64,000 bases of DNA. Origin: Amycolatopsis sp. NBC_01480 (GTDB lineage Bacteria; Actinomycetota; Actinomycetes; Mycobacteriales; Pseudonocardiaceae). The notes under the pieces are model-generated. The model saw nothing but the letters and a program-made list of their open reading frames with translations, did not search any database and was not told the origin of the DNA. The stretch covers positions 9,362,001-9,426,000 of the forward strand of contig NZ_CP109442.1 of NCBI RefSeq assembly GCF_036227205.1, written 5' to 3'. Below are positions 47,773 to 55,831 of this stretch, piece by piece. The position numbers and the translations under genes are program-made. How positions within the stretch are numbered: position 1 is the first letter of the stretch; every line of letters begins with the position of its first letter.

Positions 47773-49215
47773 ATGAAGTCCTGGGACGACCTGGTCAGCA
47801 CCGCCCTGCTCGGCACCCGCCGCCGGACGCTCGACCTCGCCGGGCAGCCCGCCGCCATCCGGGCGCTCACCGAAGGCAGCCAGGACGCCGCGGACGGGGT
47901 GCTCACCGCCGCCGCGCTGATCACCAATTACCGGCGGGCCGGGCGGTTGCCGTTGGCGGGGGCGCGGCGCGAGGATCCCGCCGAGCCGGACGGGCGGCCG
48001 CTGGTGCCGCCCGTGGCGCGCGAGCGGCTGGCCCGGCTGCTCCACGCGAACCGGCCCGAGCTGCTGGAAGAATGGCTGAACGCCGTCGCCGCGGCCGGGT
48101 TCCGGGTGCCGCCCGACCAGGTGCCCCAGCTGGCCGAACGGGCGCGGTCGCGGGTGCCGTTGCGGGGGCCGCTGGCGGCGGTCGCCGGGGCCGTCGGGAC
48201 CTGGCTCGGCGAGCGGAATCCCGACTGGGCGTTCCTGGTCGCCACGGTCGCGGACGACAACGACGACGCCTGGCAGTTCGGCACCCCCGCGCGCCGGCAG
48301 GCCTGGCTCGCACGGGCCCTCGCCGAGGATCCGGACGCCGCCCGGACCGCGCTCGCGGCCACCTGGCGCACCGAGCCCGCCGACCAGCGCGCCGTTTTCC
48401 TCGGCCTGCTCGGCGAGCACCTGACCGACGACGACGAGCCGTTCCTCGACGCCGCGCTCGCCGAGCGGGCGGCGGGAGTGCGCGACACCGCCACGCACCT
48501 GCTCGGCCGGCTGCCCGAGGCGGACCTCGGCCGGCGCATGGCGGCGCGGCTGCAGGAGTGCGTCACCGTCCGCAGCCGGGAGTTGCGGGCCGACGTCCTG
48601 CAGCTGGCCCTGCCCGAGGCGGACGACACCCTACTGCGCGACGGCGTCCGCGTGCCGCACGGGCCGGACCAGGGCGTCGGGCGGCTGCGCGCGATCATTT
48701 CCGCCACCCCACTGGGTTTCTGGGCGAAGTTCGGCACGCCGGCCGACCTCGTCGGCATGCTCGTGGAGGGCTGCCCGCTGCCGGTGCTGCGCGACAGCTG
48801 GGCCACGGCGGCGATCCGGCAGGGCGACGAGGCGTGGGCGCAGGCACTGGTCGAGGCCGAGCCGGGCGGGCGCAGCACGGCCGCGCTGATCGGCGTGCTC
48901 GCCCCGCAGCGGCAGGCCGCCACCGTCGCGAAACTCGCGCGGGGCCTCAAAGTCGAGGCCCTCACCCGGCTGATCCTCGACCTGCCGCAGCCCTGGCCCG
49001 AGGAGCTGGGCCGGGTGCTGCTCGACTGGGTCGCCGCCCAGCAGGACCACCGGCTGGTCGCGCACGCGGCCACTCTGATCGCCAAGGCGGTGCCGCCGGC
49101 CTGTCTCGCCCACCGGCTGGCCGTGATCCCCCTGCCCGGCGAGGCCGCCCCGTGGCGGCGCGCCGTCGCCGAAACCCTTACCTTCCGCCGCGAAATGCAC
49201 GAGGAGCTCTCATGA
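47773..49215 (+). CDS. DUF5691-type alpha-helical protein
   Basis: 480 residues. Begins MKSWDDLVSTALLGTRRRTL, the typical DUF5691 N-terminus, and continues as Leu/Ala-rich repeated helices that read like a HEAT-type scaffold (for example RAVFLGLLGEHLTDDDEPFL and ALIGVLAPQRQAATVAKLA). No catalytic motif is visible. It ends in an ATGA overlap with the MoxR gene, so it is made stoichiometrically with it. In other bacteria this family travels with the same partners. I infer a scaffold or adaptor. Confidence 0.8.
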   Translation: MKSWDDLVSTALLGTRRRTLDLAGQPAAIRALTEGSQDAADGVLTAAALITNYRRAGRLPLAGARREDPAEPDGRPLVPPVARERLARLLHANRPELLEEWLNAVAAAGFRVPPDQVPQLAERARSRVPLRGPLAAVAGAVGTWLGERNPDWAFLVATVADDNDDAWQFGTPARRQAWLARALAEDPDAARTALAATWRTEPADQRAVFLGLLGEHLTDDDEPFLDAALAERAAGVRDTATHLLGRLPEADLGRRMAARLQECVTVRSRELRADVLQLALPEADDTLLRDGVRVPHGPDQGVGRLRAIISATPLGFWAKFGTPADLVGMLVEGCPLPVLRDSWATAAIRQGDEAWAQALVEAEPGGRSTAALIGVLAPQRQAATVAKLARGLKVEALTRLILDLPQPWPEELGRVLLDWVAAQQDHRLVAHAATLIAKAVPPACLAHRLAVIPLPGEAAPWRRAVAETLTFRREMHEELS

Positions 49216-50297
49216 CGTCCGCAGTCCTCCGGCCCCACGCCGAGCAGGAGTACGCCGGTGAACTGGCCGCGCTGGCCGCGGCCGACGACCGGACCAGGCC
49301 GCCGTCGTGGCTGCTCTCGCCGTGGGCCGTGGTCACCTACCTGCTCGGCGGCCGGCTCGACGACGGCACCGAGATCACGCCCAAGTACGTCGGCCCGCGG
49401 CGGCTGGTCGAGGTCGCCGTCGCGACGCTGGCCACCGACCGGGCGCTGCTGCTGCTCGGGGTGCCCGGCACGGCGAAGACGTGGGTGTCCGAGCACCTGG
49501 CCGCGGCCATCAGCGGCGACTCGACCCTGCTGGTGCAGGGCACGGCGGGCACGGCCGAGGAGTCGATCCGCTACGGCTGGAACTACGCCCGGCTGATCGC
49601 CGAAGGCCCGAGCGAGCGGGCACTGGTGGAGAGCCCGATCCTGCGCGCGATGCGCGACGGCAAGGTGGCCCGGCTGGAGGAGCTCACCCGCATTCCGGCC
49701 GACGTCCAGGACTCGCTGATCACCGTGCTGTCGGAGAAAACGCTGCCGATCCCCGAGCTGGGCAGCGAAGTGCAGGCGCGGCCCGGTTTCACGCTCATCG
49801 CCACGGCGAACAACCGCGACAAGGGCGTGAACGAGCTGTCCAGCGCCCTGCGCCGCCGGTTCAACACCGTGGTGCTGCCGCTGCCGGACACCGCCGAGGC
49901 CGAGGTGGAGATCGTCAGCCGCCGCGTCGCCCAGCTCGGCACCGCGCTGTCGCTGCCCGCCGAAGCCGCGGAGCTGTCGGAGATCCGCCGCGTGGTCACG
50001 GTGTTCCGCGAGCTGCGCGCGGGCCGGACCGAAGACGGGCGCACGGCGGTGAAAACACCGTCCGGCACACTCTCCACCGCCGAGGCGATCAGTGTGCTCA
50101 CCGGCGGTCTCGCGCTGGCGACCCACTTCGGCGACGGCGTGCTGCGGGCGCAGGACGTGGCCGCCGGCATCCACGGCGCGGTGGTCAAAGACCCGGTCGC
50201 CGACCGCGCGATCTGGATCGAGTACCTGGAAACCGTGGTGCGCGAGCGCGAAGGCTGGGCCGACTTCTACCGGGCGGGCCAGGAGATCAGCGGATGA
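49212..50297 (+). CDS. MoxR-type AAA+ ATPase
   Basis: 361 residues. Walker A GVPGTAKT is at 83-90; the Walker B region reads VARLEELTRIP with Glu156-Glu157 where MoxR proteins usually have Asp-Glu; sensor 1 is IATANNRD and the arginine-finger region SALRRRFNTV. The MoxR-type insert VQDSLITVLSEKTLPIPELG is present. MoxR ATPases act with VWA partners to remodel or load metal into proteins. ATGA overlaps at both ends bind it to DUF5691 and DUF5682. Confidence 0.9.
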   Translation: MTSAVLRPHAEQEYAGELAALAAADDRTRPPSWLLSPWAVVTYLLGGRLDDGTEITPKYVGPRRLVEVAVATLATDRALLLLGVPGTAKTWVSEHLAAAISGDSTLLVQGTAGTAEESIRYGWNYARLIAEGPSERALVESPILRAMRDGKVARLEELTRIPADVQDSLITVLSEKTLPIPELGSEVQARPGFTLIATANNRDKGVNELSSALRRRFNTVVLPLPDTAEAEVEIVSRRVAQLGTALSLPAEAAELSEIRRVVTVFRELRAGRTEDGRTAVKTPSGTLSTAEAISVLTGGLALATHFGDGVLRAQDVAAGIHGAVVKDPVADRAIWIEYLETVVREREGWADFYRAGQEISG

Positions 50298-52474
50298 CCA
50301 CGCACCTGCTCGGGATCCGGCACCACGGGCCGGGCTCGGCGCGGGCGGTGGCCGCGCGGCTGGCCGAGCTGGAGCCGGACGTGGTGCTCATCGAAGGCCC
50401 GCCCGAGGCCGACGCGCTGGCCGGGCTGACCGCCGACGAGGACATGCGCCCGCCGGTGGCGCTGCTGGCGTACGCGGCGGACGACGTCTCGAGCGCCGCG
50501 TTCTGGCCGTTCGCGGTTTTCAGCCCGGAGTGGCAAGCCCTCCGGTACGCCACCGCCGCGGGAGTTCCGGTGCGGTTCTGCGATCTTCCTGCGGCGCACC
50601 AGTTCGCGCTCGGCGACGAAGGCAGCGCCCGCTCCGGCGACCCGCTCGCCGAGCTGGCCGCGGCGGGCGGGTACGACGATCCCGAGCGCTGGTGGGACGA
50701 CGTCGTCGAGTCGCGGCGCGACACCGAGCCACCGTTCGAAGTGATCGCCGAGGCGATGACCGCGCTGCGAGAGGACAAGCGGCCGGAAGACCTCCACGAG
50801 CGGCGGCGCGAGGCGTACATGCGCACGGTGCTTCGCAAGACGCGCAAAGAAGGCTTCGAGCGGATCGCCGTGATCTGCGGTGCTTGGCACGTCCCGGCGC
50901 TGGCCGATCCATTGCCCACCGCGGCCTCGGACCAGTCCGTCCTCAAAGGACTCCCGAAGCGGAAGGTGGTGTGCACCTGGGTGCCGTGGACGCACGGCCG
51001 CCTCGCGACCGGCAGCGGTTACGGCGCCGGGGTGCGCTCGCCCGGCTGGTACCACCACCTGTTCACCACGGCCGAGGACGTCACCGCCCGCTGGCTCACC
51101 CGCGTGGCGGGCGTGCTGCGCGAGGAGGATCTGCCGGTCTCCACCGCGCACGTGATCGAGGCCGTGCGGCTGGCCGACACCCTGGCGACGTTGAGGGGAC
51201 GGTCCTCGGCCGGGCTCGCGGAGGTCGACGCCGCCACCCGCGCGGTGCTGTGCGGGGGCGACGACGTGCAGGCCGACCTGGTCACTCGGCGGCTCGTGGT
51301 GGGCGAGCTGCTCGGAGAGGTACCCGAGACCGTCCCGCAGGCCCCGCTCGCGGCGGACCTGATCGCCACCGCGCGACGGCTGCGGCTCAAACGCGAGCCG
51401 GAGCCGCGGGAGCTGGACCTCGACCTGCGCACGCCCGCCGGCGTCGACCGGTCGCGGCTGCTGCACCGGTTGCGGGTGCTCGGCATCCCTTGGGGCACAC
51501 CGGAAATCTCGGCGACGCGCAGCAAGGGCACGTTCCGCGAGACCTGGACGCTCTGCTGGGAGCCCGGCTACGAGGTGGACCTGGTCGCGGCGGCGGTGCA
51601 CGGGACCACGGTTCCGTCGGCCGCGGCCACGGTGGTCCACGAGGTCGTCGCCGGGAAGCCGCCGCTGGCCGACATCACCACGGCGGTCGAGGACTGCCTG
51701 CTCGCGGACCTGGGCGAAGCGCTGCCCGAGGTGCTCACCGCGCTCGACACCCGGGCGGCGGCCGACGCGGACGTCGCCCGGCTGATGGCGGCCCTGCCCG
51801 CGCTGGCGCGAGCGACGCGGTACGGCGACGTCCGCGGCACCGACACGGCGCGGCTGCGCGAGGTCGCGGACCGGATGCTCACCCGCGTCTGCGCCGGCCT
51901 GCCGCCCGCGACCCACGGCATCGACGAGGAAGCGTCCGAACGCTTCTGCCGCCTGGTCGACGACGTCCACGAGGCGACCACCCTGCTGGGCGAAGCAGCG
52001 CGCGAACGTTGGCTCTCCGCGCTGGCCGGCCTCGCCGGGCGCGACACGCTGCCGCCGCTGCTGGCCGGGCGGGTCGTCCGTCTCCTGCACGACGCCGACC
52101 TCCTGGACGGCGCGGAGGTCGAGCTGCGACTGGGCCGCGCGCTCACACCGGGCATCGAGCCGACGGCGGGCGCGGCGTACGTCGAGGGCTTCTTCGCGGG
52201 CGGCGCCCTGCTGCTGGTCCACGACGAGCGCATGCTGCGGGTGATCGACGCCTGGCTGGGCGGCATTCCGCCGGACGTGTTCACCGAGGTGCTTCCCTTG
52301 CTGCGCCGCACTTTCGGTGCCTTCGCGGGCCCCGAAAAACGAGCCATCGGCGAACGCGCCGCCACCCTCTCCGGCGGCGCCCCCCAGGCGGCAGCCCCCA
52401 CCGACGAACTGGACGAGCCCCGCGCCGAAAGCGCCCTGCCCGTGCTGGCCACCCTCCTGGGAGCGACGCTGTGA
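50294..52474 (+). CDS. DUF5682 protein with TraB/EreA-like N-terminus
   Basis: 726 residues. The N-terminus carries RHHGPGS at 9-15, an IEGPPEAD segment (Glu34) and CGAWHVPAL with His199, a pattern like the TraB/ChaN/erythromycin-esterase group that coordinates metal with His and Glu residues. The remaining 500 residues are helical and lack a known signature. I infer a metal-dependent hydrolase effector or substrate-processing component. It overlaps its two neighbours by 4 nt each. I do not know its substrate. Confidence 0.8.
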   Translation: MTTHLLGIRHHGPGSARAVAARLAELEPDVVLIEGPPEADALAGLTADEDMRPPVALLAYAADDVSSAAFWPFAVFSPEWQALRYATAAGVPVRFCDLPAAHQFALGDEGSARSGDPLAELAAAGGYDDPERWWDDVVESRRDTEPPFEVIAEAMTALREDKRPEDLHERRREAYMRTVLRKTRKEGFERIAVICGAWHVPALADPLPTAASDQSVLKGLPKRKVVCTWVPWTHGRLATGSGYGAGVRSPGWYHHLFTTAEDVTARWLTRVAGVLREEDLPVSTAHVIEAVRLADTLATLRGRSSAGLAEVDAATRAVLCGGDDVQADLVTRRLVVGELLGEVPETVPQAPLAADLIATARRLRLKREPEPRELDLDLRTPAGVDRSRLLHRLRVLGIPWGTPEISATRSKGTFRETWTLCWEPGYEVDLVAAAVHGTTVPSAAATVVHEVVAGKPPLADITTAVEDCLLADLGEALPEVLTALDTRAAADADVARLMAALPALARATRYGDVRGTDTARLREVADRMLTRVCAGLPPATHGIDEEASERFCRLVDDVHEATTLLGEAARERWLSALAGLAGRDTLPPLLAGRVVRLLHDADLLDGAEVELRLGRALTPGIEPTAGAAYVEGFFAGGALLLVHDERMLRVIDAWLGGIPPDVFTEVLPLLRRTFGAFAGPEKRAIGERAATLSGGAPQAAAPTDELDEPRAESALPVLATLLGATL

Positions 52475-53763
52475 CCGAACCGATCGAACCCACCGCGCCT
52501 GCCCCGCCGACCAGCCCAGCCGGACCCGCCACGCCGAGCCCATCCACCGGACGAGCCGAACCGGCTGAACCGAGCGGAGCGGCCGGGCCCACCGGTCCCA
52601 TCGCGCCGGTCGCGCCCGATCGGTTGCGCCGTTGGCGGCTGGTGCTGGGCGGGGGCGACGACGGCACCGGCCGGGCACTGTCCGAAGAGGACAGAGGGCT
52701 CGACGCGGTGCTGGCGGCCCTCTACGACGAGCGGGAGGAAAACACCCGCGGCGGCGATCGGCGGGGGGCGAATCTGGCCGCGTCGGCGCCGCGGGTGGCG
52801 CGGTGGCTGGGCGATATCCGGCGGTATTTTCCCGGTTCGGTGGTCCAGGTGATGCAGCGTGACGCCGTCGATCGGCTGGGGCTCACGCGGATGTTGCTGG
52901 AGCCGGAGCTGCTGGCTGCCGTCGAGCCGGACGTGCATCTGGTCGGCACCTTGCTCTCACTGAACGGCGTGCTGCCCGAGGAGACGAAAGAGACCGCGCG
53001 CACCGTGGTGCGGACCGTGGTCACGCAGCTGGAGGAGCGGCTCGCCGAACGGACCCGTGCGGCCGTGCGCGGCGCGCTCGACCGGGCGGCCCGCACCCAG
53101 CGCCCACGCGCGGCCGACATCGACTGGGCGCGCACCGTGCACAAAAACCTGAAGCACTACTCCCCCCAGCTGAAGACCATCGTGCCCGAGCGGCTGGTCG
53201 GCTTCGGCCGGCGGCAGCACAGTGTGCAGCGCGAGGTGATCCTGGCCGTCGACCAGTCCGGCTCGATGGCGGAATCGGTGGTGTACTCGGGTTTGTTCGG
53301 CGCGGTGCTCGCGTCGATGCGGGCGTTGAGCACGAAGTTCGTCGCGTTCGACACCGCGGTGGCCGATCTGACCGAGTACCTCGCCGACCCGGTCGACCTG
53401 CTCTTCGGCACCCAGCTGGGCGGCGGCACGGACATCAACCGCGCGCTGACCTACTGCCAGGGCCTGATCGAACGCCCCGAGCAGACCCTGCTGGTCCTGA
53501 TCAGCGACCTGTACGAGGGCGGGGTGCGCGAAGACCTGCTCCGCCGCGTCGGCGAGCTGGTCGGCTCGGGGGTCCAGGTGGTGACCCTGCTGGCCCTCTC
53601 CGACTCCGGCGCGCCGTTCTACGACCACGAGAACGCCGCCGCCCTGGCCGAGCTGGGCGTCCCGGCCTTCGCCTGCACCCCGGACCTCTTCCCCGACCTG
53701 ATGGCGGCCGCCATCCGCGGGGAGGACCTGGCCCGCTGGTCGGCCGCCGCCACCGCGACGTGA
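52471..53763 (+). CDS. VWA-domain protein (MoxR partner)
   Basis: 430 residues. An N-terminal Pro/Ala/Thr-rich tail (about 1-50) leads to a helical domain, then the VWA fold. The MIDAS is complete: Asp261-Gln-Ser263-Gly-Ser265, Thr320 (GGGTDIN) and Asp346 (LISDLYEGG). It should bind a divalent cation and a client under control of the MoxR ATPase. The GTG overlaps the DUF5682 stop as GTGA. It is the last gene of the operon. Confidence 0.9.
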   Translation: MTEPIEPTAPAPPTSPAGPATPSPSTGRAEPAEPSGAAGPTGPIAPVAPDRLRRWRLVLGGGDDGTGRALSEEDRGLDAVLAALYDEREENTRGGDRRGANLAASAPRVARWLGDIRRYFPGSVVQVMQRDAVDRLGLTRMLLEPELLAAVEPDVHLVGTLLSLNGVLPEETKETARTVVRTVVTQLEERLAERTRAAVRGALDRAARTQRPRAADIDWARTVHKNLKHYSPQLKTIVPERLVGFGRRQHSVQREVILAVDQSGSMAESVVYSGLFGAVLASMRALSTKFVAFDTAVADLTEYLADPVDLLFGTQLGGGTDINRALTYCQGLIERPEQTLLVLISDLYEGGVREDLLRRVGELVGSGVQVVTLLALSDSGAPFYDHENAAALAELGVPAFACTPDLFPDLMAAAIRGEDLARWSAAATAT

Positions 53764-53937
53764 ACCAGGAGACGTCAACAGGCGGCGTGAACCAGGCGGC
53801 CCGCCCGCCACGCCGACGCGGACCACAACCGGCCGGACCACGCCCGGACACAGCCGACACAGCGGCCACACCGCGGGACTAAACCGACCGGTCACGCTGT
53901 TAAACCTGCTGTCAGACTTCCAGAGAGGACGGTAGCC

Positions 53938-54060
53938 ATGAAGGTTCGCACGTCGGTCCGCTCCCTGGCCCGCCAGCCGGGCGCCCAGGTGATCCGCCGC
54001 CACGGCAAGGTGTTCGTGATCAACCGGGACAACCCGCGGAACAAGGCCCGCCAGGGCTGA
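53938..54060 (+). CDS. rpmJ: Ribosomal protein bL36, cysteine-free paralogue
   Basis: 40 residues: [27 protein letters not shown] and NPRNKARQG. The four zinc ligands of canonical L36 (CxxC...C...H) are missing: no Cys is present. Such zinc-independent copies replace the zinc-binding form under zinc limitation and are often Zur-controlled. AGAGGA precedes the ATG. I see no clear Zur box in the 170 nt upstream. It is too short for ordinary ORF calling. Confidence 0.92.
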   Translation: MKVRTSVRSLARQPGAQVIRRHGKVFVINRDNPRNKARQG

Positions 54061-54071
54061 CTCGTTTCGCC

Positions 54072-54106
54072 CAGCGCCGCCCAGCCCATCAGGCCGGGCG
54101 GCGCTG
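54072..54106. terminator. Hairpin between rpmJ and the convergent tetR
   Basis: CAGCGCCGCCC (54072-54082) pairs perfectly with GGGCGGCGCTG (54096-54106). It lies between the two stop codons and could stop both transcripts. Confidence 0.6.
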
Positions 54107-54123
54107 TCGTGTCCAGACCGGAG

Positions 54124-54684
54124 TCAGCCATCAGCCAAGCGCTGGATGGTGGCGGCCAGCCAAGCCTGAAGGTCATCGGGATCGCCGAGCTCGGCCCGCA
54201 AGACCCGGCGACGCGTCGAGACGCCGAGCACAAAAGCGTCGATCGCGGCGGCTCGGCGGCGGGCTTCCGCGTCGTCCAGACCACTCGCGCGCAGGTAGCG
54301 GTGCAGCGGGTCAAGCGAGTTCGTGTCGAGGAAAACGGCCAGCGCTTCCGCCGCCTCCGGGCGTTCGCCGGACGCGCGTTGCAACGCGAGCAGCGGGTCC
54401 TCCCCCGGCGCGCCGGACCAGCGCCGCACGATGCTCGCCGCGAGGCGCGCGCCCAGCTCGGCCCGCTCGCCGTCGAACGAGTCCGCGACCGGGATCTCCA
54501 CCTGGGTCGCCGCGAGGAAAAGACCTTCCTTGCCGCCGAAATAGCGCGTGATGAGATTCGGCGACACCCCTGCCGCGTCGGCCACGCCCTTGACCGTGAT
54601 CGCCCGGTACCCGTGCTGGGCGAACTGGCGTCGGGCCTGTTCCAGGATCCGTTGCTGGGTGGCGGCGGCGTTGCGCGAAGTCAT
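54124..54684 (-). CDS. TetR-family transcriptional regulator
   Basis: 186 residues. The HTH is in ILEQARRQFAQHGYRAITVK and GVADAAGVSPNLITRYFGGKEGLF (about 10-55); the C-terminal domain has the usual all-helical look. I start at the ATG at 54684 (MTSRNAAATQQR). TATGCT lies 7 nt upstream, so the mRNA is probably leaderless; a longer frame runs through the operators and is not likely. It should repress itself and the divergent epoxide hydrolase through the two operators. Confidence 0.9.
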   Translation of the reverse strand: MTSRNAAATQQRILEQARRQFAQHGYRAITVKGVADAAGVSPNLITRYFGGKEGLFLAATQVEIPVADSFDGERAELGARLAASIVRRWSGAPGEDPLLALQRASGERPEAAEALAVFLDTNSLDPLHRYLRASGLDDAEARRRAAAIDAFVLGVSTRRRVLRAELGDPDDLQAWLAATIQRLADG

Positions 54685-54702
54685 GTGTACGAGCATACAC
54701 AT
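54683..54702. promoter_or_regulatory. TetR operator O1
   Basis: ATGTGTA-N6-TACACAT, a perfect 7+7 palindrome. It contains the TetR gene's TATGCT -10 (54692-54697) and touches its ATG. Its twin O2 is centred 21 bp away. Confidence 0.75.
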
Positions 54703-54703
54703 A

Positions 54704-54723
54704 ATGTGTACGCTGATACACAT
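54704..54723. promoter_or_regulatory. TetR operator O2
   Basis: ATGTGTA-N6-TACACAT, same arms as O1. It contains TACGCT (54709-54714), 7 nt before the hydrolase ATG at 54722, and overlaps that start codon. Confidence 0.75.
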
Positions 54724-55761
54724 GAACGACGAGATGCGGGACCGGCTCCAGCGGACGCGGCGGGTCACGACCCCGTGGAGCGACGACGGGACGCGCGGCA
54801 TCACCAGCGCCCACCTCGACGCACTGCTCGAGCGCTGGGCGAACGGCTACGACTGGGGCGTGCACTCGCGCCGTATCGCCGAACTTCCCTGGGTGACGGT
54901 GAAGGCCGGCGACACCGAGCTGCGGCTGATCCACCAGCGGTCCGCGGATCCCGGCGCCCCGGTGGTCGTGCTGCTGCACGGCTGGCCGGACTCGGTGCTG
55001 CGGTTCGAGCGTCTCCGGCCCCTGCTCACGGACGCGCACGTGGTGGTCCCGGCGCTGCCGGGCTTCCCGTTCGCGGCCCGCTCACCACGCCCGGCATGTC
55101 AGCCGGCCGGATCGCCACGGTCCTCGCGGACAGCCTGGCCGCGCTGGGCCACCCGCGGTACACGGTGTCCGGCGGCGACGTCGGCGCCACCGTCGCGGAG
55201 CTCCTCGCGGCCGAGCACCCGGACCGGGTGACCGCCCTGCACCTCACGAACATCGCCCCACAGCACGCGTTCACGGCGGACCCGGCGAAGCTCGCGCCCG
55301 ACGCGGCGGCCTACCTCGGCCGGGCGGCCCAGTGGTTCCGGACCGAGGGCGGGTACATCGCGGAGCAGTCGACGCGGCCGAACACCCTCGCCGTCGCGCT
55401 CGGCGACTCACCGGCCGGCCTCGCGGCATGGATCGTCGAGAAGCTCCAAGCCTGGTCCGACGACGGGGCCTTCACCCTGGACGAGCTTCTCACCTGGGTC
55501 ACCGCCTACTGGGTCTCCGGCACCATCGGCACCTCGTTCGCCACTTACGCCGAACCGGTCGCCGTCCCCGAGCGGATCGAGACGCCGACCGTGCTTTCGG
55601 TGTTCGCGCACGACACCAAGCCGGAGCCGCGGAGCTACGCCGAAGCGTTCCTGAACATCCGCGAGTACGTGGAGCACGAGGCCGGCGGCCACTTCGCCGC
55701 TTGGGAGCAGCCCGAGGCCTACGCCGCCGACGTGCGCCGCGCGATCCAGTTGGGCAGCTGA
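54722..55761 (+). pseudogene. Epoxide hydrolase, frameshifted
   Basis: The first frame (54722 to about 55079) encodes the epoxide-hydrolase N-terminus (WANGYDWGVHSRR), the oxyanion motif HGWPDS and VVVPALPGFPFA. The rest is in another frame: LTTPGMSAGRIATVLADSL, GGDVGATVAELL (Asp nucleophile) and C-terminal GGHFAAWEQPE (catalytic His), ending at 55761. Adding one C to the CCC at 55077-55079 would restore one continuous protein of about 346 residues. Either the gene is freshly inactivated or the base is a sequencing or assembly error. It starts leaderless under TetR control. Confidence 0.85.
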
Positions 55762-55831
55762 TATGACTCCGCCGGGCCGGGTCGGGGTACACCGGCCCGG
55801 CGGAGAGTTCTTGCGCCGCACCAACTTGACC

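Noticed and set aside
47474..47776. Thr-rich 100-codon frame between SWIM and DUF5691
   Set aside because: Low-complexity translation of the CA/CC-rich spacer, no ribosome site and overlaps the start of DUF5691.
53764..53937. Zur box upstream of the zinc-free L36 gene
   Set aside because: Looked for a TGAAAATGATTTTCA-like dyad and found none; the region is GC-rich without a clear palindrome.
54109..54721. Long plus-strand frame running into the epoxide hydrolase from 54109
   Set aside because: It is antisense to tetR and only its downstream part (after 55079) encodes hydrolase; the frame change reflects a one-base deletion, not a fusion.
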